A stretch of DNA of 64,000 nt from an uncultured Caldilineaceae bacterium (GCA_951812725.1 OX638330.1:124001-188000); one strand, 5' to 3'. Counted from the stretch's first letter, positions 35,456-45,525 are shown. Notes: generated from the letters alone by a model not told the origin. Numbers and translations: made by a program.

Positions 35456-37783
35456 TCACGACCCGCCCGCAGCCAGCGCCTCCAATACGCGTTCCGGCGT
35501 CATCGGCAAGGTGCGGATCCGCCTGCCGGTGGCCGCCGCAAACGCATTGCCAACCGCCGCGCCCACCGGCCCGATCGGCGGCTCGCCCATCCCGAACGGC
35601 GTCTCTCCCCCCGTGTCCACTAGAACCGAACGCACGTCGGGCGCCTCTCGCATCGTCAGCAGCGGATAGGTCTCAAAATTGTTCAGAGCCAGGCGTCCGT
35701 CCTTCACATACGCCTGCTCGATCAACGTCGAGCCCACACCCCACATCACGTTTCCTTCTATCTGCGCCTTCGTCCCGTCCGGATTGACCACCAGCCCGCA
35801 ATCCACCGCGCAGGCCACGTCATGGACCGTGATCTCGCCCGACGTCTCGTCCACCGATATCTCCGCCACCTGCGCCACCATCGTGTTGGAAATGAAGCAG
35901 GCGACGCCCCGCGCCCGCCCCGCTGGCGCAGGTGTCCCCCAGCCGCTCAGCTCGGCCACCGCCTCCAGCACCGCCCCCATCCGCCTGCCTGATTTACTGT
36001 CCGGCAGATGATCGAGACGGAACTGTAATGGATCCGCGCCCGCCGCCGCGGCCAGCTCATCCACAAAACTCTCCACTGCAAATGTGTTCGCAAAAAGTCC
36101 CAACCCCCGCCACCAACCGGTCCATACCGGCAGCTTCTTCCGCCACGCCGTCACCGTGCGATTGGGCACATCATATTCAATACGCGACCCTATCGTCGCC
36201 CCAAAGTCGGCCCCCATGACAAGTGCCAGAAAATTCGGCATGAAACTGAAAGCGACCTCGCTGCTCCCCTGCCTGTGTTCGATCGCGGCCATCCGCCCGG
36301 CACTGTCCAGCGCGCCACTGAGTATGTTCTTCGTCGGTGGCCGCAGATACCCGTGCCGCAGCGCCTCCACCCGGTCCCATCCCACATGCACCGGCGCGCC
36401 AACCGCCTTGGACAGCAGCGCCGCCTCTATCGCCACGCCCGTATCCAGCTTGCTGCCAAAACCGCCCCCAAGATACGTTGGCACCACCCGCACCGTCTCG
36501 GCCTCCACGCCAAGCGCCTCCGCAATCAACCCCTTGGCCCGTTCCTGGGACTGCGTCGACACCCACACGTCCACCTGACCGTCCTGCACATCCGCCAGCG
36601 CAGCCGGCGCTTCCAACGGCGCCTGCACCGCAAATGGCGACCGGTAAGTGGCCGAGATAGTGGTACTCCTTCCCAGGACGCCCGCGGCATTGCCCTCCCG
36701 CTGAATCGTGACGCCGCCCGCGCCTTCCGGCTCGATCAGCGCCTCTATCTCCTCCTGTTGCCACAGATACCCTTCATCCCACTCCGTCTCCATCGCCTCC
36801 ACCGCCGCCCAAGCCGCGCTGCGTGAATTCGCCACCACCCCGGCAAACCCCTCTTCCACGTCGATCACGAACTGCTCAACCCCGGGCATCCCCTCGGCCT
36901 CCCCCGCTGACGCGCTGCGCAAAGTGGCCTCCAGCGTGGGCGGCCGCGCGACAGCACCGTACATCATGTTGGGCAGGCGCATGTCGTAACCGTACATCGC
37001 CCGCCCCGTCACCTTGTCGGGAATGTCGACGCGCGCAACCGACTGACCGATCACCGTAAACGCATCAACAGCCTTCAGCGGCAACTCCTCCTCTCCGGGG
37101 AGTTCCCAATCCGTAATCGCCGCCGCCAACCCGTGGAAGTCAACGCGCTGTTCCTGATCATCGGCGACCGCAAAACCGCGCCCCTCAACCCGCAGCGCGC
37201 GCTCCGGCTGCTTCAAGACCGCCGCCGCCTCCTTCTGCAACAGACTGCGCATGCCCGCCGCCGCACGGCGCAGCGGCCCATAGCTGGTTGCCACCGAAAA
37301 GCTGCCGCCGGTACCGAAACTGTCCGCCAGCTCTGACGACGTATCTGCCTGCACCACAACCAGGTCGTCCCAGCTGATCCCCAGCTCCTCTACCGCAATC
37401 TGTGCAATCGAAGTGTGTACCCCCTGCCCCATCTCCACCTTGACCATAGCAAGACGGACGCGGCTGTCCGGCAACACCTCCAGCCACAGCGGTGGGTCCT
37501 CAGGCAGCTGCATGAAACTGCTCCCGGCGTGTTCACTCTCTGCCAGCGTCTCCGCCATAAACAAATGAAGTGCCGGCCGGCCGAAGTACGCGCCCACCGC
37601 CAAACTCGCACCCGCCGCACCCAACCCAATCAGAAATCCCCGCCGCGAGAGCCGCCAGCGCCGCTTCGGCGTAGCGCCATGCTCGGCTTGATATTCTCCA
37701 CTGTCTCCACCGTCGCCACTGTTCTCGGCCGTCGAATCGACTGGACCCCCATCCGGGTTGTTCAGGTTCCGTTCCTGCGTCAT
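35456..37783 (-). CDS. Molybdopterin-binding subunit, xanthine dehydrogenase/IorB type
   Basis: About 775 residues from ATG 37783 (GAGGAGG upstream; ATGA overlap with the [2Fe-2S] subunit stop). A twin-arginine signal (LSRRGFLIGLGAAGASLAVGAY) marks Tat export. Moco-domain features include VEMGQGVHTSIAQIAVEELG, GTGGSFSVATSYGPLRRAAAG, VPTYLGGGFGSKLDTGVAIEAALLSKAVGAPVHVGWDR and GEPPIGPVGAAVGNAFAAATGRRIRTLPMTPERV with the conserved Glu near the end. It resembles IorB (isoquinoline 1-oxidoreductase) and aldehyde dehydrogenases of the same family, which lack a separate FAD subunit. Electron acceptor is probably a cytochrome; none is adjacent. Confidence 0.9.
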   Translation of the reverse strand: MTQERNLNNPDGGPVDSTAENSGDGGDSGEYQAEHGATPKRRWRLSRRGFLIGLGAAGASLAVGAYFGRPALHLFMAETLAESEHAGSSFMQLPEDPPLWLEVLPDSRVRLAMVKVEMGQGVHTSIAQIAVEELGISWDDLVVVQADTSSELADSFGTGGSFSVATSYGPLRRAAAGMRSLLQKEAAAVLKQPERALRVEGRGFAVADDQEQRVDFHGLAAAITDWELPGEEELPLKAVDAFTVIGQSVARVDIPDKVTGRAMYGYDMRLPNMMYGAVARPPTLEATLRSASAGEAEGMPGVEQFVIDVEEGFAGVVANSRSAAWAAVEAMETEWDEGYLWQQEEIEALIEPEGAGGVTIQREGNAAGVLGRSTTISATYRSPFAVQAPLEAPAALADVQDGQVDVWVSTQSQERAKGLIAEALGVEAETVRVVPTYLGGGFGSKLDTGVAIEAALLSKAVGAPVHVGWDRVEALRHGYLRPPTKNILSGALDSAGRMAAIEHRQGSSEVAFSFMPNFLALVMGADFGATIGSRIEYDVPNRTVTAWRKKLPVWTGWWRGLGLFANTFAVESFVDELAAAAGADPLQFRLDHLPDSKSGRRMGAVLEAVAELSGWGTPAPAGRARGVACFISNTMVAQVAEISVDETSGEITVHDVACAVDCGLVVNPDGTKAQIEGNVMWGVGSTLIEQAYVKDGRLALNNFETYPLLTMREAPDVRSVLVDTGGETPFGMGEPPIGPVGAAVGNAFAAATGRRIRTLPMTPERVLEALAAGGS

Positions 37784-38280
37784 GTCGTCGCGACCTCCTC
37801 CACACCCGCCAACGCAGCCGCAGCCTGCTGCACTGCCTGCCGGATACGCACATAGCAACCGCATCGGCAATAGTTTCCGCTCATCGCCCGCGCCGTATCC
37901 TCCACTGATGGCTGCGGATTCTGCGCCAGAAACGACGCAGCCTGCATGATCTGTCCGCTCATACACCAACCGCACTGCGGCACCTGGTGATCGATGAATG
38001 CCTGCTGAACCGGATGCAACGCAATCACATCGTCGCCCTCCGTCTCCGCCAGCCCCTCAATCGTGCCGATGTCGGCCCCTGCAACCGCCGCCAGTGGCAT
38101 CAAACATGATCGAACGGCCACCCCGTTGATATGTACCGTGCAAGCCCCGCAAATCCCCACGCCGCAGCCAAACTTCGTGCCCGTCAGCCCCAACCTGTCC
38201 CGCAGCGCCCACAGCAGCCGCTCGTCATCCGGCGCATCCAGCGTATAGCTTGTTCCGTTTACCTTCAGTTCCATTGACAC
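37780..38280 (-). CDS. [2Fe-2S] subunit, CoxS/IorA type
   Basis: 166 residues with all eight cysteines: GCGVGICGACTVHINGVAVRSC for the plant-type cluster, and PQCGWCMSGQIMQ plus GNYCRCGCYVRIRQA for the second cluster. It transfers electrons from the molybdenum site of the partner encoded directly after it (4-base overlap). The two-gene order without a FAD subunit fits an IorAB-like enzyme. Confidence 0.93.
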   Translation of the reverse strand: MSMELKVNGTSYTLDAPDDERLLWALRDRLGLTGTKFGCGVGICGACTVHINGVAVRSCLMPLAAVAGADIGTIEGLAETEGDDVIALHPVQQAFIDHQVPQCGWCMSGQIMQAASFLAQNPQPSVEDTARAMSGNYCRCGCYVRIRQAVQQAAAALAGVEEVATT

Positions 38281-38301
38281 ACCCTCCTCATCTCCTCCAC
38301 T

Positions 38302-39042
38302 CTACAACTTCAAGGCCCGTCCCGGCTTCGAGTCGAGCGTGCCACCCAGATCGACCAGCGCCGCCCCGACCGCCTCTAGACAGCCCTCAAGGTCCGACGC
38401 AATCTGGCTCTCCGGAATCCGCAGAATCGTCCACCGATCCCCCGGCTCAGGCGCCTCCCGCACGTCGTTGCCCTCTTCAAGCCGTATGCCCAGATGTCCG
38501 TTGCGCACCCGCAGGGCGATGTCAACCGGCCAGCCGCCGGCCAGCCGGTTGGGCAGCGGCCTCAGCCGGCTGGCCCGCAGCGCGCTCCACAGCGCCTGGA
38601 ACGGTTCTCCCTCCAGCTTCAGGTCCTTCACATCCTGCGCGCCCAGCAGACGCTCCAAAGTCGTGTGCATAAACGTCAACCGCCGAAACGTAGTCGCCGC
38701 AACCGGCTGCGCCAGACGCATCAGCGGGCCGATCTCGATGCGAAAATAGAACTCCTCCGCCCGCGCATGGTCCGCCTCTTCCGGCAGCATGTCCGCCCGC
38801 GACAGCAACTGATAGCGTCGGATCGCTGCATAGTAGCTGATCGTGCGGGCCTCCCCGTCGTTCTTGAATGCGCCGGTCTGGTAAAAGGCCAGATAATCGG
38901 CCCCAATCCGCCGCGGCGCCCGCCGCTGCGGAATGCGGTACCAGCCCTCCGATGCCGCCCGCCGCAAATCGGCCTCGTTGTTGACGACCGCCACCAGAAC
39001 CGTCCGCCTGAGACTGTATGGGTCTGTATATTCCTGGGCCAT
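38302..39042 (-). CDS. Protein of unknown function with endonuclease-like C-terminus
   Basis: About 246 residues from ATG 39042. The N-terminal half (VLVAVVNNEADLRRAASEGWYRIPQRRAPRRIGADYLAFYQTGAF...EARTISYYAAIRRYQLLSR) resembles an EVE/PUA-like reader. The C-terminal part (GHLGIRLEEGNDVREAPEPGDRWTILRIPESQIASDLEGCLEAVG) resembles the last strands of DUF559/Vsr-type endonucleases. I cannot show an active site, so only an RNA/DNA-handling role is suggested. It overlaps or abuts the UvsE stop (39060), so it is likely expressed with the repair gene. Confidence 0.5.
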   Translation of the reverse strand: MAQEYTDPYSLRRTVLVAVVNNEADLRRAASEGWYRIPQRRAPRRIGADYLAFYQTGAFKNDGEARTISYYAAIRRYQLLSRADMLPEEADHARAEEFYFRIEIGPLMRLAQPVAATTFRRLTFMHTTLERLLGAQDVKDLKLEGEPFQALWSALRASRLRPLPNRLAGGWPVDIALRVRNGHLGIRLEEGNDVREAPEPGDRWTILRIPESQIASDLEGCLEAVGAALVDLGGTLDSKPGRALKL

Positions 39043-39059
39043 TCCCCCGCCTTTACTCC

Positions 39060-40073
39060 TCAAAGCACATGCCGCGACAAATGCGGCGCAAACTTTCCTA
39101 TCTGCTCCCGCAGCCGCAACAGTGCTACATCCTTCCCCTTGGCCTCCAGCATCACATCAAAAGATCGCACCCCAGCCGAGACCGCCGCCTGGAGCACGTC
39201 GATGAATTCAAATGGATGTAGAAAGTCACTGTGCTGGTGTGGCAGCGGCATCTGGATGCGGGCCTCGCCGTCCCGAAAGAGCGTGCGCACCGCTGTCCGC
39301 GGGCTGCTGAAATGAATCTTCGGGCATACGTTCTCCGGCCACGTCGCCAGCGCAACCTTCAACGCGTCCAACATCGGAACTGCTTCCGGATTGTGGCAGC
39401 GGTGATGGAGCGTGTCCAAGACCACCGGAATTCCCGTCCGCCGGTGCGCCCACACAACATCCTGCAGACTGAACTGCCGGTCCCCGTTCTCCAGCACCAG
39501 TCGCTGGCGCACGGCATGAGGCAGCAGATTGGCCGCGCGCACAAACCTCTCCAGCGCCGCCGTGCCCTCGCCCCCGCCTCCTACATGAATCACCACCACG
39601 CTCGAAGCGTCCAGCCCCATCCCGTCCAGCAATGAAGCCGCCGCCGCTAGTTCCTCACCCGAACGCGCCACCAATGCAGGATCCGTGTGACTCAGCTGCA
39701 CGAAAAAACCCGGATGCAACGTCAATCGCACTCGCTGCTGCCGCGCCAAATCACCGATAGCGGCCAGCTCCGTCGAACAGTCATCAAGTTGGTTGTGGAA
39801 TGCCGGCAGGTCCGGGTGGGTAAGGTAAGGAGCGAGCTGCCCTGACATGCGATAGAACTGAATCTCTCGCCGTTCCAGGTAGAGAAATATGTCCCGCAAA
39901 TAGGCCAGACTGACGCTCAGGTGAGGACTGTTCTGCCAGCGCCGGCTGTCGTGCGAACGCAAACCCGGAGCCCCCAACACCTTTACCGGAAACCCTAATC
40001 GGATGCGCGTCTGATTCGGCGTGGCGAGGTTGGCGATGCGATTCTGACGGTCAGGCAATGTTCGATGCGTCAC
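39060..40073 (-). CDS. uvsE: UV damage repair endonuclease UvsE/UVDE
   Basis: 337 residues from a GTG start; a later start near IRLGFPVKVLG is possible. UVDE TIM-barrel features: FYRMSGQLAPY, LTLHPGFFVQLSHTD, VVIHVGGGGEG, RLVLENGDRQFSLQDVV, PVVLDTLHHRCHN, KIHFSSPR and a final SFDVMLEAKGKDVALLRLREQI, in which the metal-binding His and Glu residues are kept. The enzyme nicks DNA 5' of UV photoproducts. It is upstream of the unknown gene at 38302. Confidence 0.92.
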   Translation of the reverse strand: MTHRTLPDRQNRIANLATPNQTRIRLGFPVKVLGAPGLRSHDSRRWQNSPHLSVSLAYLRDIFLYLERREIQFYRMSGQLAPYLTHPDLPAFHNQLDDCSTELAAIGDLARQQRVRLTLHPGFFVQLSHTDPALVARSGEELAAAASLLDGMGLDASSVVVIHVGGGGEGTAALERFVRAANLLPHAVRQRLVLENGDRQFSLQDVVWAHRRTGIPVVLDTLHHRCHNPEAVPMLDALKVALATWPENVCPKIHFSSPRTAVRTLFRDGEARIQMPLPHQHSDFLHPFEFIDVLQAAVSAGVRSFDVMLEAKGKDVALLRLREQIGKFAPHLSRHVL

Positions 40074-40625
40074 TTCTCAGCCGGTCGCCCGCCGTTGGAT
40101 GGGGCGTCCGCCGGCTTCAGTCCAACCGACCGCGGCGACGTTCGGCTTGGAGAGGCGGGACCAAACTGGATCTGCCTGGCGTACTTCGTCGGCCCCATAT
40201 CACTCCCATAACCCGCCGTTTTGCAGCGTCCCGTACCGGTCAGGATTCATACCCGGTGTAATGACGACAGACTATCATAGACTAGGTTCCCCGCACAATG
40301 GGTGCGGCTGCAGTGGACGCGTCCTGAACATCTGGGGCCTGTTGCCGATGACCGGCGCATACCCGCAGGTTGGAGCAGCGCATCACACAACGCTCTCGAC
40401 GAGGTCAATCTGCCCTTTTACACCGCACAGACCGTCGAACCGCGAGGAGCGAGAAGATGTCCGCGTCCCGCTCCTCTATACTCGATGTATGTGGTTGTCA
40501 ACTTTTTATTGGCACACGTCCAGCCTACGGTCTTCCAATCCGGGGAAACTCGCATCCACATCGCGGCCGGTCCCTCTGAAAATCGTCGCCAGCCAAAGCC
40601 AACACCACTTTTTCCAGCAGCGATA
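40074..40625. other. Gene-free stretch
   Basis: About 550 bp upstream of uvsE, containing short open frames only. No repeat, RNA gene or clear terminator was recognised; it may hold the uvsE promoter. Confidence 0.4.
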
Positions 40626-41351
40626 CTACCACTGGTAAACGGGCGGGGACGCCACCATCAGGTAAGCGCAATAATCATCGAGCAAACGCGCCAGACGTTC
40701 CCTTCCCGCAATGCGGGCAGACTTGGCATCCCCTTCCCTGAACAGGCCCGCTGACAGACGACGCCCGACGATCAACATAAGAGCTAATAACGCCAGGCCC
40801 AAGCCCGCCACCGGCAGATATTGCAAACCCATCTCCACCCGCCGCACCACTTCCGCCGTCTGGAAACCGATCACCGCCAGCGCCGTCACCCACAGCAACT
40901 CACCCAGTAAGACGATTGGAAACCAGCGCCGGAAAGGTACTCGCGCCACACCCGCGGCGACAAGCGCCGGAATCACAAGCACAGAAGAGAACTTGGCGAC
41001 AGTAAGCAGCATCGGTCCGCGCTCCTGGATGCCCGTCAGCATCTGTTCCAAATGACAGCGCCGCAGCCCCAGCCAGCGGCCATAGCGCAGAATATGTTCC
41101 TCTCCAAACCTGTAGCCAAGCAAGTACCAGAGGCTGTCAGCGACCAGGCCGCCAACGACCGCACACACCATAACCAGCGGCAGCCGCATATATCCTGCCG
41201 AAGACGCCACCGCCGCCAACAACGTCACAATCCGCCCTTCAATGATCACCAGCGCGGTAAATATCGGATAGATCCACGCGCCCCACTCCTGCAGGCCCTC
41301 ACCGCGCAACAACTCTGAAACCGTGTCAAGTATCTCGTAAATCGGGGTCAT
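40626..41351 (-). CDS. DedA family membrane protein
   Basis: 241 residues with about five membrane segments. The SNARE-associated/VTT core is present: GRIVTLLAAVASSAGYMRLPLVMVCAVVGGLVADSLWYLLGYRFGE and, after a central loop, FSSVLVIPALVAAGVARVPFRRWFPIVLLGELLWV. DedA proteins affect membrane lipid scrambling and undecaprenyl phosphate recycling. It is last of a three-gene leftward run (M1 peptidase, DUF2071, DedA), with 54 bases after the DUF2071 stop. Confidence 0.86.
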   Translation of the reverse strand: MTPIYEILDTVSELLRGEGLQEWGAWIYPIFTALVIIEGRIVTLLAAVASSAGYMRLPLVMVCAVVGGLVADSLWYLLGYRFGEEHILRYGRWLGLRRCHLEQMLTGIQERGPMLLTVAKFSSVLVIPALVAAGVARVPFRRWFPIVLLGELLWVTALAVIGFQTAEVVRRVEMGLQYLPVAGLGLALLALMLIVGRRLSAGLFREGDAKSARIAGRERLARLLDDYCAYLMVASPPVYQW

Positions 41352-41405
41352 AAAATGTCTCTATCGTAATAGGGCGGCAGACTGAAATCGAAAACTGGCG
41401 GGCCG

Positions 41406-42236
41406 CTAACTGCCGGCAGCGACCTCCTCCACCCACCAGGTTAACACGTCCAACCGCCTCGCAAAATGGAGCAGAGGCGCCGTATCCGGCAGGAACACCC
41501 TGTGTGCCTGCGCAACCCAATTGCGCTCGAATTCGGCCTCCGCCCGCTGCAACGGCCACGGCCCATGATGTACCTCAGCGCGATAGATGCGCCCCGCTCC
41601 GTCTGCACTGTACAGACAGTATCGTTCAATAAGCCACTGCTCCAACGAACTGTCCGCCGCCCGATAGACCGGGCCTGTCGGCCGGTAAACAGCCCTGAAG
41701 TCTGCCTCCGGCGCACCGCCGTGTGTGCGCTTGCTGTCGAAGAAAATGCTGTCATCCTCGCTCCTGCACGCCATCTGCGCCCGAAAATAGGGCAGATGAA
41801 AGAATCTGCGCGCCATCGCAACTGCCAGCGGACTGCCCGCGTCCAGGCTGAAAAAGAAAACGCCCGGCCTCTCCGCCTCAGCACTACTCCCCTTTACGTA
41901 AGTACGAACATTTAGTTCCGGGAAAGACGACAGCCCCGGCGCCGCCGGCAATAATCGCGGCCGCACGCCCCGCATGCGAAAAGGTACCACCGACACCCAC
42001 GCCTCGCCCGCATACGTATCCAACGTCAGTCCCGGCGGCAACAGTTCCGCCATCTGCGCCGCCGCTATCGGCCAGTGCGCAAACAGCAGATCCTGCCACG
42101 ACTGAAAGATCAACCACGGGCGATCAAGTAGCGGCCAGGGGCGGTGGTCCTGCCGGGCAAGAATTTCAGCGGCGCTGGTCTGGCCGTGTGGCCACAGCCC
42201 GGCAGGTGGCGTGGATTTCATCTGGTGTCTCGTCAC
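41406..42236 (-). CDS. DUF2071 (YqjF-like) protein
   Basis: 276 residues from GTG 42236 whose GTGA overlaps the M1 peptidase stop; an ATG five codons in is an alternative start. Typical DUF2071 lines: RPWLIFQSWQDLLFAHWPIAAAQMAELLPPGLTLDTYAGEAWVSVVPFRMRGVRPR, FPELNVRTYV, PGVFFFSLDAGS and a late VHHGPWPLQRAEAEF. The family is soluble and of unknown function. Overlap suggests translational coupling with the peptidase gene. Confidence 0.85.
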   Translation of the reverse strand: MTRHQMKSTPPAGLWPHGQTSAAEILARQDHRPWPLLDRPWLIFQSWQDLLFAHWPIAAAQMAELLPPGLTLDTYAGEAWVSVVPFRMRGVRPRLLPAAPGLSSFPELNVRTYVKGSSAEAERPGVFFFSLDAGSPLAVAMARRFFHLPYFRAQMACRSEDDSIFFDSKRTHGGAPEADFRAVYRPTGPVYRAADSSLEQWLIERYCLYSADGAGRIYRAEVHHGPWPLQRAEAEFERNWVAQAHRVFLPDTAPLLHFARRLDVLTWWVEEVAAGS

Positions 42237-43906
42237 TCTCCATAGATCCAGAGAGTGATCAGATCATCGATAGGCGTCTCGCTATGCCGCTTGAAAACGC
42301 CCAAAAGGTCCTCGGCATAGGCGATGTCGTAGCGAAAAGTCTGCGCATAGTCCAGCAGCGCCGCGAAAAAGGCCGCATCGCCAATGCGCTCACGCACCGC
42401 GTGCAAAAACAGCGGGCCTTTGCTATACACAATGTTGATATAATTGCTCTGATCAAACTCGACCACCGCGCCGGCGACCGGCCTGTCTATCCCCAGATTC
42501 TGCGCCGCATTATAGCGATAGCGGAACACATTCTCCAGCATCGCCGTCTGCATCTGTGGCCAGTCCACCGCCTCATAGTAGAGATAGACCGCATAGTTGG
42601 CCAGCGACTCGTCCAACCAGGGCTCTTCCGGCTGGTCGTTGCCAATCAAATTGAAAAACCACTGGTGCGCCACCTCATGCGGCGTCGCGATGTTAAAGAC
42701 CCCGCCCGCCCCCGTATAAAAGTTGGCAGCCAGGGCAAGCAGCCCGGCATACTCCATCCCAAACGCCGTCGTCGGCAGCGGCACCACATCCAACTCGCGG
42801 TACGGATACTGCCCGAACAGATCGTTAAAGACCCGCAGGCTGCCCGTTGTATAGGTCATCGCCGCCTGCGCAAAGTCCAATCCCCCGGCGGGATAATAGG
42901 CGTTGACCTGTATCCCGTCCACCTCCTCGCTGATCGCCTGCCAGCCGCCCGTTACCGCCGCATAAAAGGAGCGTACCGGCCCAGCCGCAATCCGCCACGT
43001 CGTCGTACCGTCATCATGCCGTTCCTGCGCCACGGTCGAGCCGCTCGCCACCACCGAAAGCGCCTCAGGCGCCGTCAGTTCCACCTGATAATAACCGGCG
43101 TCCGCAAACACTGAGTCGCCAAAACTAGCTGCAGCGTCCAGGTCCCATCCCCTGTGATCGTACACCGCCAGTGTGGGATAAAAGCCCGCCAGATCATAGA
43201 CGCCTCCCACAAACCCGTAGAGCCCCGCCCCTGCTGTCCCTGCCGCCACCTGCGTCGGCAGCGTAGCCCGGAACCACAGCGTAACATCCGTCGTTGCCCC
43301 CGCCGCCAGCCCATCGACAAGCGGGACGCGCACCGCAGAACCGTCCGCAAGATGTTCAACGCTCACCACCCGCCCATCAACCAGCGCCCGCCAAACCGCC
43401 GCCGTGCCCTCGTACGCTGGCAAATTCGGATACAGCCAGAAATAAAGTTCGTCGAGACTGGTCTCCTCCTGGTTGGTGACGCGTATCCGCTGCACACCCT
43501 CCAGGCTCGGGACCTCGCCCGGCACCAGGCGGACTTGAATGAAATAGTGCGGCGCGCCAGGCAGCCTGGTTGCATCCTCCGCGAATGCCTCCAGCAGCGT
43601 CTGGCGATAGACTGAATAGTCGGTCAAATCTACGTCCGGCGTGGGAAAAGCAGGCTCTACCGGCACAGGTGAGGGGACCAGGGTGGGCGTCGGCGGTGGG
43701 GCAGTTGGTTCAGGTGTACTCGTCGCGGGCACAATCGTCGCTAACGGAGTCGGCGTAAAAGTGTTGACACCCCGCTCCGCTGTCGTCGGAGTCGATCCTC
43801 TGTCACAGGCTGCTAGCGTAGCCGCCAGTGCAAATGTAATCGCGAATAGAAGGGCGAAACGGAAATGCTGTCGACTCACAATCCGGCCCTTCCCCATACC
43901 GCACAT
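42233..43906 (-). CDS. Lipoprotein M1-family metallopeptidase
   Basis: About 557 residues from ATG 43906; the ATG nine bases later is equally possible. AGGGGA is upstream, close to the first and far from the second. A lipoprotein signal ends in TLAAC, followed by a Thr/Pro-rich linker. The gluzincin motif HEVAHQWFFNLIGNDQPEEPWLDESLANY has the HExxH pair and the third ligand Glu in the usual place. M1 enzymes are zinc aminopeptidases; this surface-anchored form may trim peptides outside the cell. The GAMEN-like exopeptidase motif appears as AFGMEYAG. Confidence 0.9.
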   Translation of the reverse strand: MCGMGKGRIVSRQHFRFALLFAITFALAATLAACDRGSTPTTAERGVNTFTPTPLATIVPATSTPEPTAPPPTPTLVPSPVPVEPAFPTPDVDLTDYSVYRQTLLEAFAEDATRLPGAPHYFIQVRLVPGEVPSLEGVQRIRVTNQEETSLDELYFWLYPNLPAYEGTAAVWRALVDGRVVSVEHLADGSAVRVPLVDGLAAGATTDVTLWFRATLPTQVAAGTAGAGLYGFVGGVYDLAGFYPTLAVYDHRGWDLDAAASFGDSVFADAGYYQVELTAPEALSVVASGSTVAQERHDDGTTTWRIAAGPVRSFYAAVTGGWQAISEEVDGIQVNAYYPAGGLDFAQAAMTYTTGSLRVFNDLFGQYPYRELDVVPLPTTAFGMEYAGLLALAANFYTGAGGVFNIATPHEVAHQWFFNLIGNDQPEEPWLDESLANYAVYLYYEAVDWPQMQTAMLENVFRYRYNAAQNLGIDRPVAGAVVEFDQSNYINIVYSKGPLFLHAVRERIGDAAFFAALLDYAQTFRYDIAYAEDLLGVFKRHSETPIDDLITLWIYGE

Positions 43907-44208
43907 TAATCCCCTATTCAATAGGCAGACTTTCCATGCGCACGCCTTGCCGGGCCCGGCATTCCCGTCCCGCCTGCCCCCAATTGACTCCACGTCTCTG
44001 GTTCGCTGCTGCCCTCCTCTTCCCGCCGAATCCTCAGCAGCGTCACCACAATCAGGAGACGAGCAATCCTGGCGGCGTGAAAAGCTCAGCCACAATATCC
44101 CCCCGGTTGAGCTATCGCCACCCGTTGCTCACACTCACCTGCTCGCAACCGGTCTGGGCTCGGCAGCCGAGCGAGACCCCGGCAGTGCGCACGGCTCCAC
44201 CCAATCTT
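43907..44208. other. Gene-free gap between two leftward genes
   Basis: About 300 bp separating the M1 peptidase start from the dnaJ-like gene stop. No repeat or RNA gene was seen. Open frames here are short. Confidence 0.4.
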
Positions 44209-45147
44209 CTACAATGGCGAACCTGTATCTGGAGATTCCCGCTGCAAGTTCACAAACAGCCGCTTGGCCTCCACACTCAGAGGCACAGGCAGCTCGACCA
44301 TCACCTCCACCAGCAGGTCTCCCCGGTTCTCGCTATCCCTCAAATCCGGCATGCCCTGGCCTTTCAGCCTGAACACCTTGCCGTTCTGCGTGTCTGCCGG
44401 AACTGTTAACGCCACCGCGCCCTGCAGGGTCGGAACCCGTACCTCGCCCCCAAGCAGCGCCACAAATAGGTCCACGGGAACCCTCGTCCGCAAATCGTTC
44501 CCGTCCATCTCAAAATCCTTGTGACGTTGGACCTCCACCGTCATGATCAGGTCGCCGGCCCGCACCTTCGATCCCGTCTTCACACCCGGCGGAATCGTCA
44601 CCTCGAACCTGGTCTCACCCTGTTGCACCGTCCGCTTTGTCCCGCAGAACGCCTCCTCCAGCGCTATCTCTACCGGCACCGTCTGCTTGCTGTTCGGGCG
44701 GCCGAAACTGGGCTGATGCGCAGCCCGCTGTCCCCTGCGCGGCTGGGCCTGTCCCCCGCCAAATAGCTGCTGAAAGAAATCAGAAAAAGAACTGCCGCCG
44801 CCGCCCATACCCCCAAACATCTGCTCAAACTCTTCAGGGCTGACCTTGCGGCCCTGCTGACGCTCCGCGCCGCCCGCATTGTACCACTGAGACCAATCAA
44901 AGCTCTGGCCGCTCTGCTCATACTGCTTCCACTGCGCGCCAAACTTGTCATACGTCCGCCGCTTCGTATCGTCCGACAGAACCGCATAAGCCTCATTGAT
45001 CTCTTTGAACTTCTGCTCGGCAGCCGCATCGCCTCCGTTGACATCGGGATGATACTCTCGGGCCAGCTTGCGATACGCCTTCTTGATATCAGAGGCGCTC
45101 GCCTTGCGGCGCAAGCCTAAAACTGAGTAGTAGTCCTTATAATCCAC
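44209..45147 (-). CDS. DnaJ-like co-chaperone (CbpA type)
   Basis: About 312 residues from GTG 45147 (GGAG nine bases upstream); the region before it reads as non-coding. J domain: [32 protein letters not shown] with the HPD triplet. A Gly/Phe-rich segment ([23 protein letters not shown]) follows, then two C-terminal peptide-binding domains ([59 protein letters not shown]). The Cys-rich zinc domain of classical DnaJ is absent, which makes it CbpA/DnaJ type II. It is downstream of dnaK on the same strand; grpE is not in this window. Confidence 0.93.
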   Translation of the reverse strand: MDYKDYYSVLGLRRKASASDIKKAYRKLAREYHPDVNGGDAAAEQKFKEINEAYAVLSDDTKRRTYDKFGAQWKQYEQSGQSFDWSQWYNAGGAERQQGRKVSPEEFEQMFGGMGGGGSSFSDFFQQLFGGGQAQPRRGQRAAHQPSFGRPNSKQTVPVEIALEEAFCGTKRTVQQGETRFEVTIPPGVKTGSKVRAGDLIMTVEVQRHKDFEMDGNDLRTRVPVDLFVALLGGEVRVPTLQGAVALTVPADTQNGKVFRLKGQGMPDLRDSENRGDLLVEVMVELPVPLSVEAKRLFVNLQRESPDTGSPL

Positions 45148-45319
45148 TGATCCGTTCTCCGCTGAAAATGGCCTTCGCCGCGCCTCCTGCCCATACAGCA
45201 GCGCAACAAACACTGTCACACAATCGTATGGAAATCGTAACCACGCACTCGCAACGCATCCGCAAACCTGAACGAGGCCGGCCAACGTCTCCTCGTTCCC
45301 CTTATTCCTGTCTCTTTAT

Positions 45320-45525
45320 GGGCGGTCGGGCCTTCGGCCCTCCCTTGTGCAGGGGCTGCGCCCCCGCAACGCCCCCCTCCAAAACCATGCCTCAGCGACC
45401 TTGCGCCTTCATTCCAGCGTTGCGGCTCCATTAACCTGGCCGCCGCCAACCGCATACCCGATCAGCTAGCCTGCATGGCGCCGGCGATGAAGAGCCTGTC
45501 CAAACAGACACCGGATCTGGCTTAA
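45320..45525 (+). repeat. Intergenic repeat family A, copy 6
   Basis: Core with CTCCAAAACC after the hairpins, then tail type 1 in a more diverged form (CTTCATTCCAGC, CCGCCGCCAACCGCATACC) to GGCTTAATCG. It lies in the gap between dnaK and the dnaJ-like gene. Confidence 0.88.

Noticed and set aside
40058..40754. Several short plus-strand frames after uvsE
   Set aside because: Overlapping frames without ribosome sites or recognisable protein features.
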